DNA of 52,298 nt from JAYVJH01 sp043777595 (GCA_043777595.1 JAYWHT010000043.1:1-52298); one strand, 5' to 3'. Counted from the stretch's first letter, positions 24,942 to 34,588 are shown. Notes: generated by a model from the sequence alone, not told the origin. Numbers and translations: made by a program.

Positions 24942-25976
24942 ATGAGACACTTAAAAACGTTTTTTTGTATATTTTTGCTTGCCTTATTTTCGTTTGGCTG
25001 CTCCAAAAAAGTAATATTGACCTCTGTTTTTGATACAACCAAGCTACCTGCTACCCCCGACTATGCAACCGCCGACCACTGGGCTGCCTTGCCAGACCGC
25101 ATTGATGCTGCCGATAAGATTCCGAGTAATTGCACAGAACAAGATGGACAAGCAACGGCTCAGGCCGATGTTTTTTTTATTCACCCAACTACATTTACCC
25201 AAAAACCAGCCGAAGGTCAGTACGAATGGAACGCCGATGTGAACGATGTATCTATGAATGCTCGCACCGACGGATCTACGATTTTGAATCAAGCTACACC
25301 TTTTAATGGTACGTGTCGGATTTTTGCGCCACGCTATCGACAGGCACATCTATATGCTTTTTCTGACAAAGATGCGGGTACAAAAGCACTTTGGCTTGCC
25401 TACTCGGACGTAAAAGCCGCTTTTGAATATTATCTTAAATACTACAACAATGGCCGCCCAATCGTGATTGCCGCTCACAGCCAAGGTACGGTTCATGCCA
25501 AACAGTTATTGAAAGAACTATTTGATGGCAAGCCTCTCCAAAAACAATTAGTATTTGCTTATTTGATTGGAGTGAGGGTACAACCTACTGACTTCAAGAC
25601 CATCAAAGCGGCCAATAGCCCCGAAGAAATCGGTGGTTATGCCAGTTGGAATACTTTTGCCAGAGACTATTACCCGCCTTACTATGCAGATGGCTATGCC
25701 ACGGCCATCGTTACAAACCCACTCACATGGCGAACTGACGAAGTTTTTGCACCAAAAGAACTAAACAAAGGAGCGGTGGGCCGTAAGTTTGACTTTATAC
25801 CACAAGCCATTGATGCTGAGGTGCATAAAGGTATGTTGTGGATAAACAGACCTTATATTAGAGGTAGTTTTTTGATTCGGACAAAGATTTGGCACGTGGC
25901 CGATATAAATTTCTTTTGGCAAAATATCCGTGAAAATGTAGCTTTGCGGACTAAAACATTTACAAAGTCGAAATGA
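24942..25976 (+). CDS. DUF3089 lipoprotein, alpha/beta-hydrolase-like
   Basis: A 344-residue lipoprotein from the ATG at 24942; a TTG two codons upstream is less likely. The signal ends at Cys20 (FSFGC). The mature protein has the DUF3089 pattern: ADVFFIHPTTF, IFAPRYRQAHLYAF, and the nucleophile-elbow-like IAAHSQGTVHAKQLL with Ser. These place it in the alpha/beta-hydrolase fold; substrate unknown. Its TGA overlaps the ATG of manC, so the two are co-transcribed. Whether it works on a mannose-containing glycan is open. Confidence 0.85.
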   Translation: MRHLKTFFCIFLLALFSFGCSKKVILTSVFDTTKLPATPDYATADHWAALPDRIDAADKIPSNCTEQDGQATAQADVFFIHPTTFTQKPAEGQYEWNADVNDVSMNARTDGSTILNQATPFNGTCRIFAPRYRQAHLYAFSDKDAGTKALWLAYSDVKAAFEYYLKYYNNGRPIVIAAHSQGTVHAKQLLKELFDGKPLQKQLVFAYLIGVRVQPTDFKTIKAANSPEEIGGYASWNTFARDYYPPYYADGYATAIVTNPLTWRTDEVFAPKELNKGAVGRKFDFIPQAIDAEVHKGMLWINRPYIRGSFLIRTKIWHVADINFFWQNIRENVALRTKTFTKSK

Positions 25977-27043
25977 TAGAAAACAATTTTGTAGTCATTA
26001 TGGCGGGAGGCGTTGGTACACGTTTCTGGCCATTTAGTAGAAACAACCACCCCAAGCAGTTTCATGACGTACTTGGCACAGGCCAAACCATGCTACAACA
26101 AACGGCTGACCGTTTTGAGGGTGTATGCCTACCCCAAAATATATTTGTGGCGACCAATGCCGAATATTATGACTTAGTAAAAACGCAGTTGCCTTTCTTG
26201 ACCGATAGGCAGATTTTGTTGGAACCCTGCCGCCGCAACACTGCACCTTGCGTGGCTTATGCTTGCTACAAAATAACGGCACTTTGTCCAGATGCCAACA
26301 TCATCATTGCCCCCGCCGACCACATTATACTCAAAGAAGTAACATTTAGAGAACGAATAGTAACGGCTTTGGAGGTTGCCCAAAATAATGATGTATTGGT
26401 TACGCTTGGTATCAAGCCCAGCCGCCCAGACACTGGTTACGGCTACATTCAGTTTGAAAATAGCGATAGCGAAGCCAAAAAAGTAAAAAAATTTACCGAA
26501 AAACCAATAGCAGCCCTCGCCCAGCAGTTTGTAGAGAGCGGCGAATATGTCTGGAACGCAGGTATTTTTGTATGGTCAGGAAAGTCAATTTGTAAGGCAT
26601 TTAAGGCATATCTGCCAAAAATGGATTTGTTTTTTGCAAACCTAACACCCACGTACATCAACGATACAGAACAAAGTTTGATAGATGCCCATTACCAAGA
26701 CATGGAGAGTATTTCGATTGACTTTGGTATAATGGAAAAAGCCAGTAACGTACACGTAATATTGAGTGAATTTGGCTGGTCTGACCTTGGTACTTGGAAA
26801 TCGCTTTATGAAATATCGGCCAAAGACGATGCCCAAAATACAATAGACGGGCAGGTACTGGTGTATGAGAGCCAAAATTGTATTATTAAAACTCCCAAAG
26901 ACAAACTTGTAGTAGTGCAGGGCTTGGACGGTTATATTGTAGCCGAAAACGATGGTGTACTCATGATTTGTAGGTTAGAAGAAGAGCAACGTGTCAAGAG
27001 TTTTGTGGCCGATGCCTCGAAGATTGGCACTCAATTTATTTGA
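25973..27043 (+). CDS. manC: mannose-1-phosphate guanylyltransferase
   Basis: A 356-residue cytoplasmic enzyme that makes GDP-mannose from mannose-1-phosphate and GTP. The nucleotidyltransferase signature is VVIMAGGVGTRFWPFSR with NHPKQF (residues 7-29). The motifs APADHII, FTEKP, VWNAGIFVW and FGWSDLGTW follow. The length matches the form without the C-terminal isomerase domain. It overlaps the DUF3089 gene by 4 nt. GDP-mannose feeds surface polysaccharide, LPS and fucose pathways. Confidence 0.95.
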   Translation: MIENNFVVIMAGGVGTRFWPFSRNNHPKQFHDVLGTGQTMLQQTADRFEGVCLPQNIFVATNAEYYDLVKTQLPFLTDRQILLEPCRRNTAPCVAYACYKITALCPDANIIIAPADHIILKEVTFRERIVTALEVAQNNDVLVTLGIKPSRPDTGYGYIQFENSDSEAKKVKKFTEKPIAALAQQFVESGEYVWNAGIFVWSGKSICKAFKAYLPKMDLFFANLTPTYINDTEQSLIDAHYQDMESISIDFGIMEKASNVHVILSEFGWSDLGTWKSLYEISAKDDAQNTIDGQVLVYESQNCIIKTPKDKLVVVQGLDGYIVAENDGVLMICRLEEEQRVKSFVADASKIGTQFI

Positions 27044-27160
27044 GTTTGGACGTCAAAGCCCTATTTAGGCAATATATCGGCAAAGTTCATAACAATCTGA
27101 CTATACGAACTGTTGGCAACTTATATGTAAATATATCGCTAACTGATCGGTGTCTAAAAT

Positions 27161-27718
27161 ATGCAAAGTACTGGCTTTTTTGAAAAATGGAAACGGATTG
27201 AGTTTGAAGGATTAGAACTTCCGCCGCATTATGAGGTTTCAAGTTTTGGGCGAATCAAAAGTTTTCAGACTGACCCCAAAAATGGAACTGTTATCAGAGG
27301 TTCGGTTATTCAAGGCTATCGGTCGCTCAATATCAGGGTCAATGGCGGCAAGTCTATCAATCGGTATGTACACAAATTGGTAGCTGAATTTTTTGTTGAA
27401 AAATCGTCAGAAGATACCAAATATGTGATACATAGGGACTTCGATAAGCAAAACAACCATTATGCCAACCTCAAATGGGCGACTCTCAGCGAAATGACCG
27501 TTCATAATTATAATAATCCAGGGGTTATCAATCGCCGAATACCCACCCGAACCAAAAACTACAAACTAACAGAGGCAAAAGTAAAGGTTATTAAGAAATT
27601 ATTGAAAAGCGACAAACCTACCCGCCTCAAAATGATAGCCAAGCAGTTTGGCATCACGCACACCCAGCTCAACCGCATCAGAAGCGGCGAAAATTGGAAA
27701 AACGTAACTGCCGATTGA
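27161..27718 (+). CDS. NUMOD4/HNH endonuclease-like protein
   Basis: A 185-residue protein. The N-terminus has the NUMOD4 motif (PHYEVSSFGRIKSF, after KWKRIEFEG). It is followed by an HNH_3-like segment (VHKLVAEFFV, YVIHRDFDKQNNHYANLKWAT). A basic C-terminal helix-turn-helix (LKMIAKQFGITHTQLNRIR) probably binds DNA. This is the architecture of free-standing homing-type endonucleases of phages and bacteria. The usual second His of HNH_3 (NHxDGN) is replaced around HRDFDKQN, so activity is plausible but not certain. It lies alone between manC and rlmD, with no intron seen. Confidence 0.8.
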   Translation: MQSTGFFEKWKRIEFEGLELPPHYEVSSFGRIKSFQTDPKNGTVIRGSVIQGYRSLNIRVNGGKSINRYVHKLVAEFFVEKSSEDTKYVIHRDFDKQNNHYANLKWATLSEMTVHNYNNPGVINRRIPTRTKNYKLTEAKVKVIKKLLKSDKPTRLKMIAKQFGITHTQLNRIRSGENWKNVTAD

Positions 27719-27723
27719 CCGAG

Positions 27724-29127
27724 TTACCTTCGCCTTAGCCCTACAATGTTCTCAACGTGGTGTGTGTGCGGAAACATATCGACAGGCTGCACGGCGGTTA
27801 CCTCATATATTTCGTCCAAAATAGCCAAATCTCGGGCTTGCGTGGCGGTATTACAACTTACATAGACAATACGCTCGGGGTTGATTTCTAACAACTTACG
27901 AGTAACAGGCTCGTCCATACCCGCACGTGGTGGGTCGGTAATGATTACGTCGGGTCGGCCATTGGTAGCTACAAAGTCATCGTTTAATATCAATTTCATG
28001 TCGCCCGCAAAAAAGCTGGTATTTTTGATGTTATTTATGTCTGAATTGACCTTGGCATCTTCAATAGCCGCCGCCACGTACTCCACTCCCACTACCTGTC
28101 GAGCTTGCTTGGCCACGTAGTTGGCTATTGTACCCGTACCAGTATAAAGATCATAAACCAGTTCGCTATCAGACAGTTGAGCCATGTTTCGGGTTGCTTT
28201 GTATAGCTCATAAGCCTGTGTTGAATTAGTCTGATAAAAAGACTTAGGGCCAATTCTAAACGTCAGGTCGTCCATGCTTTCTTCCATATAGTGTTTACCC
28301 CAAAAATGGAACACTTCTTTGTCATAATACGAATCGTTGCCTGTACCATTGACAATATAGTGCAGCGATGTAATGGCCGGAAAACTGTTTTTCAAAAATG
28401 CCATCACCAACTCAATATCCTCCTCTTCGTTTTGGCCAAATTGTACAATGACCATCAAGTCGTCTTTGTTTGAGTTTCTGACAATTAGATTTCTCATAAA
28501 TCCCACATTTGCCCGTTGATTATAAAACGTCAGCTTGTGAGCCAACGCAAAGGCTCTGAGTGAGTTACGAATCTCGTTTGATGGGTCGGGTTGAAGATGA
28601 CACTCGTCAATATCTAATATTTTATCAAACCGTTTGGGAATATGAAACCCCAGGGCATTGCGCTCAATGTTATCAAGATTGGCGGCCATGTCTTCGTTGG
28701 TTAGCCAGCGAGAGTCCGAAAAAGTAAATTCGAGTTTGTTGCGATAATGACGGGTTTGAGCCGACGGCAATATGGGCAATATTTCGGGAAGCTCAACCTT
28801 AGCGATGCGGTGCAAGTGGTCATAAACTTGTTGCCACTTAAATTTGAGCTGTTCGGTATAGTCAATGTGCTGCCATTTGCAACCTCCACAAATACCAAAA
28901 TAGTCGCAAAAAGACTTCGCTCTTATGTCAGAAAAATGATGCGTTTTGAGGATTTTGGCTTCAAAAAAACGTTTTTTCTTATTAAAAATCTCAATATCGG
29001 CCACATCACCAGGTGCTACATCGCCCTGAATGAACACCACTGCGCCGTCATGGCGAGCTATGCACTTGCCCTCAGCGGCGAAGTCTTCGATGAGGACGTT
29101 TTGAAGTATAATTTTATTTTTTAGCAT
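27724..29127 (-). CDS. rlmD: 23S rRNA (uracil-1939-C5)-methyltransferase
   Basis: A 467-residue RNA methyltransferase of the RumA/TrmA family. The N-terminal TRAM domain (about residues 1-60) ends before an iron-sulphur cluster motif, CDYFGICGGCKWQH, plus a later Cys. The SAM-binding part has DLYTGTGTIANYVA, then motif IV DPPRAGMDEP and the catalytic Cys in RIVYVSCNTATQARDL. The cluster cysteines favour RlmD; Bacteroidota often carry several paralogues, so the exact target uridine is inferred. The stop is 5 bp from the stop of the convergent HNH gene. Confidence 0.9.
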   Translation of the reverse strand: MLKNKIILQNVLIEDFAAEGKCIARHDGAVVFIQGDVAPGDVADIEIFNKKKRFFEAKILKTHHFSDIRAKSFCDYFGICGGCKWQHIDYTEQLKFKWQQVYDHLHRIAKVELPEILPILPSAQTRHYRNKLEFTFSDSRWLTNEDMAANLDNIERNALGFHIPKRFDKILDIDECHLQPDPSNEIRNSLRAFALAHKLTFYNQRANVGFMRNLIVRNSNKDDLMVIVQFGQNEEEDIELVMAFLKNSFPAITSLHYIVNGTGNDSYYDKEVFHFWGKHYMEESMDDLTFRIGPKSFYQTNSTQAYELYKATRNMAQLSDSELVYDLYTGTGTIANYVAKQARQVVGVEYVAAAIEDAKVNSDINNIKNTSFFAGDMKLILNDDFVATNGRPDVIITDPPRAGMDEPVTRKLLEINPERIVYVSCNTATQARDLAILDEIYEVTAVQPVDMFPHTHHVENIVGLRRR

Positions 29128-29257
29128 TGCTTGGGTAGTTTAATTGTCTAACAATTTTTGAGGGTTCTGTTTTCTACTACAAAAGTTCACAAAAAATAAT
29201 GGCTTTTTATTACTTTTTTGGTTGAATAAATCACAAAAATTATATGTTTTTCTATTT

Positions 29258-32038
29258 CTAAAACCCACCTCGGTCATAAAAACTTTTGCGACGGCTTAGT
29301 TTTAGGTCTTTGAGCAGGGCCGATTTGACACGCAAATCGAACGAATAATTACTTGCACGGCCCGACCCTGCAGCGGCGAAGGGTGTCCACTGAAAAGACA
29401 TTTCCCAGCAATGTAAGTCTCTCGTTATTTGTACATTAGTATAAGAAATAGACTTGGCCTCAAAGTCATAGCCTGTGTTATAGACAAATTTCCATTTGGG
29501 CGTAAGGCTAAAATCGCCTCTGGCACTTAGTGTCTGAACAGATAAACTTGGGGCTAATCCTTGCTGGCTGTAATTATAACTATAACTCAAGGCCAATGTC
29601 CACGGAATAGTAAAATCGACATAAGCATCTGGGTTGGCATTGATTTGTTTGAGTTGCTGGTCGTTGCCAAGTTTACTTTTTTTCTTTTTATCAGCCCCTT
29701 TTGGAGCAAAGCGGGTATTGACACTAAAATTTAGATTACTTAGTCTGCCAATGTTGTAATAGCTGTCTTGAAGTAGTAGCCTGTTTATTTTTTGGCCTGT
29801 TTCGCCATAACCATCGGCTCTGACGTATTTGTAGGGGTCAAATGTAGCGTTTAGGTTAAAGTCAATATTTTTGCTTAACTGGGCATTGGTACTAAACGAA
29901 ATATCAGAAGCTCGCAGTGTGTCTCTGGTAAAGTCATACGAACCATTGAAGCTAAAGTTATTTAGTAAACTCTTTTTCTCAAATTCTTTGTCATCTTTGT
30001 TTGTACTGTCGGCTTTGGGTCTGAGTTTGGCTTCGAGCAAGTTATTGATACTCCACGACATAGTTTGCGACGACTTACCAATACCTCCCTGCGGCCCGCC
30101 GATGTTTCGATATTTATTCAAAAAACGCTTTTCACCTTTGGTATTGACCGTTACTTCTTGATAGAGATTCGACTGGTCGGGTACATAACTAAAATTAGCC
30201 GATGGAATAATAGTGTGCCTGATGGCTTCGAGGCGATTGCCCTTAATTTTGAAAGTGCCAAAAATACGGGTATTCAGTCCAGCATTAAACGACAGGCTAT
30301 TGACCAAATAGGGCAGCCCTCTCACTGTTTCGACCTTTACATTACCGTCTTTATCGGCATCGGTATATTTGAACTGTTTATCAAAAACCTCACCCGATAG
30401 TGATATACCCGGCGTGATGTTGATATACTGCAAAACTGTTTTGTTGAACTTAATATTAGGCAACGAAATAGGAATGCTATAACGGCCTTGAAGTTGTCTG
30501 TTGTCGTACAATGTGTCGAAACCTGCCCCTTCGAGCCTAAATGTAGGTAAGTCTGTTGGCTTTCTGCTTACGGCAGTACCTGCACCCAAAATAACCTTAA
30601 AGCCCAGCCCCGAAGTGTCAGAGTATAGACGGGTGTTGTTGGCATTGATACCTCCGTTAAAATCCATACCAACCCTAAAACTTTCGTACCAGCGGCCTGT
30701 GCCGCCTTTGAGTGCAAAAGGCGAAATCTGATTGATACCGAAGTTCAAATCGACACCTGCATCGGTTGTACCTGGGTCTTTGATTTGGCCGATGCTGTTT
30801 CTTTCATTGCGATTGGCCGGAAAACGCTGATTGACTCGAAGGCTCGCTCCTCCACGGCCATATTGCCCAAACTGCTGATTATATTGCACCGACGACGTAG
30901 CCGTACTCTGAATATACTGCTGACTGTCGAACGAGTTGTTTTGGTTATAGCTATTGCTTCCCAGATTGACCGATGCACTAAAACTCGACTTACCTCTGGC
31001 CACAGGCGTATGGCTCCACGACAAACTAAAATCGTTTTTAGCTTTGTTATTGGCTTCTACTTCGTCCCCTGTTCGGTTTCTGTTGAAGTTAAGCATCAGA
31101 TTGCCACTATACCGATAGCGTACTGCATAAGGCACAACGGCACCCAAGCCCCAGCTTCCCTTTGAATAAAGTTGGGTGGTAAGTGTCAGATTTATTTTGT
31201 CAGAAATAGCAAAATAATAGCCGCCACCTCGCAAATAATACCCGCGGCCAGTGGGTTCTTCGCCATATTGAGGCACAATAACCCCCGATGTGCCTTGTTC
31301 TTTTTGTTTTGGAAATGGAAAAAAGCCAAAGGGCAAACCAATAGGCGTAGGAATACCAGCTATCACCAAATTAAAAGGCCCAGACACTACCTGTTTGTTA
31401 TTGACGAGTTTGAGGCGTTTGGACGAAATATGAAAATGCGGCTCGGGCATATCGCAGGTGGTATAAATCGAATTTCTGATATACATATTGTTGGCCGAAT
31501 CTTTTTTGACGGCTTCGCCTCTAATATTTCCATCGCCTTGTTTGGTGATGAGTTTGGTGATGAGTCCTTTTTTGGTTTTGAAGTTATATCTAATCTGGTC
31601 GGTATCGTATTTTTCTTGCCCGTCCTGAAACACAGGGCGACCTACGAGTTTTTTGGAGGTGGTATCGTAAGTACCTTTGGCGAAGATTTCATTGGTTTTT
31701 CTGTTAATTTTAATGTATTCGGCAGTAAGAACTATTGCACCATAAACCACTTTGGCATCGCCCCAGAGTTCCATCTCGTCGCCTTCCAAACTCGACGAAT
31801 CTTTGGAACTATACTCAACAGTACTTGTAAGGTCGCTGTCTATTTGTAAGCTATCTTTGGTGAGTGTGTCGGTCTTAATAACAGGTAGCTTGGCCTTGAT
31901 GACGGGTTGTAAAACAGACTTTGGCGCAAGTGGTTCAATTTTTTTTTGCCCCTGCGCCATTGCACCTATCAAGCAAAAAATGCCTAACAGTGTCGTCTTT
32001 ACAATAAAAACTATGTTTTTGAGTTTATTTTTAACCAA
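29258..32038 (-). CDS. LptD/OstA-like outer-membrane LPS assembly protein
   Basis: A 926-residue outer-membrane protein. After an export signal (IVFIVKTTLLGIFCLIGAMAQG) there is an OstA-like beta-jellyroll: VEYSSKDSSSLEGDEMELWG, then AEYIKINRKTNEIFAKG and YDTDQIRYNFKTKKGLITK. A cysteine-bearing segment (YTTCDMPEPHFHISSKRLK) leads into a long barrel. This matches the Bacteroidota LptD-like proteins that insert LPS in the outer leaflet. The start is TTG at 32038; no ATG precedes the signal peptide in frame. It is divergent from an amidase gene. A -7 box (TAACTTTG) sits 32 nt upstream. Confidence 0.85.
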   Translation of the reverse strand: MVKNKLKNIVFIVKTTLLGIFCLIGAMAQGQKKIEPLAPKSVLQPVIKAKLPVIKTDTLTKDSLQIDSDLTSTVEYSSKDSSSLEGDEMELWGDAKVVYGAIVLTAEYIKINRKTNEIFAKGTYDTTSKKLVGRPVFQDGQEKYDTDQIRYNFKTKKGLITKLITKQGDGNIRGEAVKKDSANNMYIRNSIYTTCDMPEPHFHISSKRLKLVNNKQVVSGPFNLVIAGIPTPIGLPFGFFPFPKQKEQGTSGVIVPQYGEEPTGRGYYLRGGGYYFAISDKINLTLTTQLYSKGSWGLGAVVPYAVRYRYSGNLMLNFNRNRTGDEVEANNKAKNDFSLSWSHTPVARGKSSFSASVNLGSNSYNQNNSFDSQQYIQSTATSSVQYNQQFGQYGRGGASLRVNQRFPANRNERNSIGQIKDPGTTDAGVDLNFGINQISPFALKGGTGRWYESFRVGMDFNGGINANNTRLYSDTSGLGFKVILGAGTAVSRKPTDLPTFRLEGAGFDTLYDNRQLQGRYSIPISLPNIKFNKTVLQYINITPGISLSGEVFDKQFKYTDADKDGNVKVETVRGLPYLVNSLSFNAGLNTRIFGTFKIKGNRLEAIRHTIIPSANFSYVPDQSNLYQEVTVNTKGEKRFLNKYRNIGGPQGGIGKSSQTMSWSINNLLEAKLRPKADSTNKDDKEFEKKSLLNNFSFNGSYDFTRDTLRASDISFSTNAQLSKNIDFNLNATFDPYKYVRADGYGETGQKINRLLLQDSYYNIGRLSNLNFSVNTRFAPKGADKKKKSKLGNDQQLKQINANPDAYVDFTIPWTLALSYSYNYSQQGLAPSLSVQTLSARGDFSLTPKWKFVYNTGYDFEAKSISYTNVQITRDLHCWEMSFQWTPFAAAGSGRASNYSFDLRVKSALLKDLKLSRRKSFYDRGGF

Positions 32039-32069
32039 AATTCAGCGTAATTTGTACCAAATAAGTACG

Positions 32070-32077
32070 CAAAGTTA
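32070..32077 (-). promoter_or_regulatory. -7 box of the lptD-like gene
   Basis: TAACTTTG on the minus strand is an exact TAnnTTTG match, 32 nt upstream of the TTG start at 32038. This supports that start. No clear TTG is seen at -33. Confidence 0.45.
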
Positions 32078-32118
32078 GTTTATTCAGTTGTTCCGATTAT
32101 TGTAAATACTGTAAAATA

Positions 32119-32901
32119 ATGTTAAAAACTCTTAAAGCCCTATTCTTTCTTAGTTTCGTTGTGCTTTTCGCCTTTACTTTCCGTAAGCAAGAGGGCGAAA
32201 AACTACGAACAGTTGTGATAGATGCTGGTCACGGTGGCAAAGACCCTGGGACACGAGGCCAAATTTCAAAAGAAAAAGATGTGGCGTTGCAATTGGCACT
32301 TAGATTGGCAAAAAAAATAAAATCAGAGATGCCCGATATAAAAGTAATTTTGACACGCCAGACAGACATTTTTATTGACCTCGACAAACGAGGCGGTATT
32401 GCCAATCGCCGCAAAGCTGATTTGTTTATTTCGATTCATTGCAACGCCAGCCCTACCGCCAAAAACGTACACGGCACAGAGACATTTGTGATGGGGTTGC
32501 ATAAGTCGGACGAAAACTTTGACGTAGCCAAACGTGAAAACGGGGTAATATTGTTGGAAGACAACTATAAAGAAAAATACAAAGGCTTCGACCCCAAATC
32601 TCCGCTGGCATATATTATGCTTACCAACCGCCAAAATGCGTATATGGCCAGTAGTTTGAGTTTTGCCAACAAGATTGAAAAACAATTTAAAAGACACGCC
32701 AACCGCAGTAGTCGAGGTGTAAAACAAGCGGGTTTTATGGTATTGTGGCAGTCGGCTATGCCCAGTGTATTGATTGAAGCAGGTTTTTTGAGTAATATTG
32801 AAGAAGAAAAATACCTAAACTCGGACGAAGGCCAAGAAGCCATCACAGAGTCTATTTTTAAGGCATTTGAAAAATACAAAACAGAATTGGAGGAAGAATA
32901 A
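32119..32901 (+). CDS. N-acetylmuramoyl-L-alanine amidase
   Basis: A 260-residue exported Amidase_3 enzyme that cleaves the amide between MurNAc and the stem peptide. An N-terminal hydrophobic helix (residues 4-22) serves as signal or anchor. The zinc site is visible: His in VVIDAGHGGKDPGTRG, Glu following EKDVALQLALRLAK, His in LFISIHCNASPT, and the catalytic Glu in VLIEAGFLSN. Length is close to the catalytic domain alone, so there is no SPOR or AMIN domain. It precedes an MCE gene by 50 nt and is divergent from the lptD-like gene, forming an envelope cluster. Confidence 0.92.
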   Translation: MLKTLKALFFLSFVVLFAFTFRKQEGEKLRTVVIDAGHGGKDPGTRGQISKEKDVALQLALRLAKKIKSEMPDIKVILTRQTDIFIDLDKRGGIANRRKADLFISIHCNASPTAKNVHGTETFVMGLHKSDENFDVAKRENGVILLEDNYKEKYKGFDPKSPLAYIMLTNRQNAYMASSLSFANKIEKQFKRHANRSSRGVKQAGFMVLWQSAMPSVLIEAGFLSNIEEEKYLNSDEGQEAITESIFKAFEKYKTELEEE

Positions 32902-32951
32902 AATAACAGCAAGGGCAAAATTGCCTATTGAAAACTAAATAATAAATAAAT

Positions 32952-33911
32952 ATGAAATTTTCGAGAGAATACAAAATTGGATTGTTTGGGGCGGTTACGC
33001 TTTCAATGTTATACTTTGGGTTTAATTTTTTGAAAGGAAAAGACTTTTTGTCTAAAACCAAAACCTATTACGTGCTTTTTGATAATGTTGGTTCGCTACA
33101 GCCCGCCAATCCTGTCAAGCTCAATGGTGTCAAGATTGGAAGCATCAGGCGTACAGAAATTTTGCAAGACCGCAACAGTATGGTATTGGTAACGCTTGAT
33201 GTGGACAGTAAGATTACGTTCAGAAAAGGAACAACGGCACTACTGACCTCTGAACTTTTGGGGGCGAGTACTATTATGGTAACAATTCCTAAAACTGGAT
33301 CAGAAATGATAGACGGCGATACGCTCACTTCTAATAAAGAAAAGGGTATTCAGGCATTGATTCAAGAAAAAGCGTTGCCTGTGTTACGCAATGTCGATTC
33401 GTTGGCTATGTCGCTCAACAGAACTGTAAAGCAATTTGACGGCACGGCGGCCATACTAAACAAAATGCTCGCCACAGCCGACAAAGCCACTGGTGGAATC
33501 AATACACTGGTGAGCGATAATCAGGCCAGTATTTTACTTATTCTCAAAAATCTAAGTACACTATCAGCAGCACTCATCGAAACCGAAAAGGGCTTTAAAC
33601 CGATTCTCGGAAACTTAAAAACAACAACCGACTCGATAAAAGCACTACAACTCGGCAAAACCCTCAACGAAGCCAATGAAGCCATAGCAAGTCTTCAAAA
33701 AACGCTATTGAACTTAGAAAATGGCAAAGGTACGGCTGGAAAATTACTAAAAGACGAGACATTATACAATAATCTAAATCGTACGATGATAAGTGTTAAT
33801 CAGTTGATGACCAATTTTAGAGAATATCCAAAACGCTATGTAAATGTGTCGGTATTTGGCAAAAAAGACAAAGGCCCTTCGGTGTCGGTCTTAGACACAA
33901 CCACAAAGTAA
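32952..33911 (+). CDS. MlaD/MCE family lipid-transport protein
   Basis: A 319-residue inner-membrane-anchored protein. One membrane helix (residues 9-26, IGLFGAVTLSMLYFGFNF) is followed by the MCE domain (about 38-115: YYVLFDNVGSLQPANPVKLN and VKIGSIRRTEIL, then LGASTIMVTIP). A long helical segment follows, with ANEAIASLQKTLLNLENGKG and AGKLLKDETLYNNLNR near the C-terminus. Homologues present lipids to Mla-type ABC transporters for traffic across the periplasm. The ATPase at 34.6 kb is of a different class, so its transporter partners are elsewhere. Confidence 0.9.
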   Translation: MKFSREYKIGLFGAVTLSMLYFGFNFLKGKDFLSKTKTYYVLFDNVGSLQPANPVKLNGVKIGSIRRTEILQDRNSMVLVTLDVDSKITFRKGTTALLTSELLGASTIMVTIPKTGSEMIDGDTLTSNKEKGIQALIQEKALPVLRNVDSLAMSLNRTVKQFDGTAAILNKMLATADKATGGINTLVSDNQASILLILKNLSTLSAALIETEKGFKPILGNLKTTTDSIKALQLGKTLNEANEAIASLQKTLLNLENGKGTAGKLLKDETLYNNLNRTMISVNQLMTNFREYPKRYVNVSVFGKKDKGPSVSVLDTTTK

Positions 33912-33932
33912 ATATTGACAAAAAACAACACC

Positions 33933-34547
33933 ATGACCCGTATAGACAGAATAGAAGCAGGAATATTGGCCTTACAACAAAGCCAATTAAAAACAGATAT
34001 GCAGTTGGCCAAAACAGATGCACAGTTGGCTAAAACAGATGCACAGTTAGCCAAAACTGATGCACAGTTAGCCAAAACCGATGCACAGTTAGCCAAAACT
34101 GATATGAAACTTAAAGAAACGTCTCAGATTTTGAGTAATATTGGTATCAATTTGGGTTATGTGGCCGAAGAGTTTTTTTATTATGCCTTAGAAGAAAAAA
34201 TGAAGTTTGGAAACATAAAATTTAATAACATTGACCTAAACGTAAAAGCCCGAAACAAAAAAATACAAGACGAGTTTGACATCGTGATGTACAACGGCAA
34301 TAGCATTGCCATCATCGAAGTCAAGCACAAAGTACACCCCAACGACTTACAAAAACTCAAAACAAGTAAGATAGAAAATTTCAAATCGCTGTTTCCTGAC
34401 TATGCTGGCTACAAATATTACTTGGGTATTGGCGGCATGAGTATTGCACAAGAAATCGCTGATATGGCCAGAGCCGAGGGCATAGCCGTGTTGAGACAGG
34501 TGGGCGAACTTGCCCAAGTAGAAGATACTGCGCTGGTGGCGTTTTGA
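33933..34547 (+). CDS. PD-(D/E)XK-like protein with KTDAQLA repeats
   Basis: A 204-residue protein from the ATG at 33933 (MTRIDRIEAGIL); the upstream TTG is less likely. A helical N-terminus contains five tandem heptapeptides KTDxQLA (about residues 20-54), encoded by five 21-bp units. This is probably an oligomerising or extended helix. The C-terminal half has a restriction-fold core: DEFDIVMYNGNSIAIIEVKHK, with Asp and Glu-x-Lys catalytic residues, then a helix with KLKTSKIENFKSLFP. Similar proteins are common in filamentous Bacteroidota and cyanobacteria and are of unknown function. It follows the MCE gene by 21 nt. Confidence 0.75.
   Translation: MTRIDRIEAGILALQQSQLKTDMQLAKTDAQLAKTDAQLAKTDAQLAKTDAQLAKTDMKLKETSQILSNIGINLGYVAEEFFYYALEEKMKFGNIKFNNIDLNVKARNKKIQDEFDIVMYNGNSIAIIEVKHKVHPNDLQKLKTSKIENFKSLFPDYAGYKYYLGIGGMSIAQEIADMARAEGIAVLRQVGELAQVEDTALVAF
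33990..34094 (+). repeat. five 21-bp tandem repeats in coding sequence
   Basis: Units start at 33990, 34011, 34032, 34053 and 34074, each coding for KTDMQLA or KTDAQLA. Units differ mainly at synonymous third positions (ACA, ACT, ACC; TTG or TTA; GCC or GCT), so the protein repeat seems maintained. Unit number could vary without frameshift. Confidence 0.95.
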
Positions 34548-34588
34548 GCGATTTTTCCGACAGAATTACCTATCATACATTTCTATAA

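Noticed and set aside
31172..31849. A 225-codon open frame opposite the lptD-like gene
   Set aside because: It lies wholly antisense to a well-supported outer-membrane protein gene, has no recognisable motif and no promoter; read as a shadow frame.
33990..34094. A CRISPR-like array
   Set aside because: The 21-bp units are contiguous with no spacers, in frame and coding for a heptapeptide.
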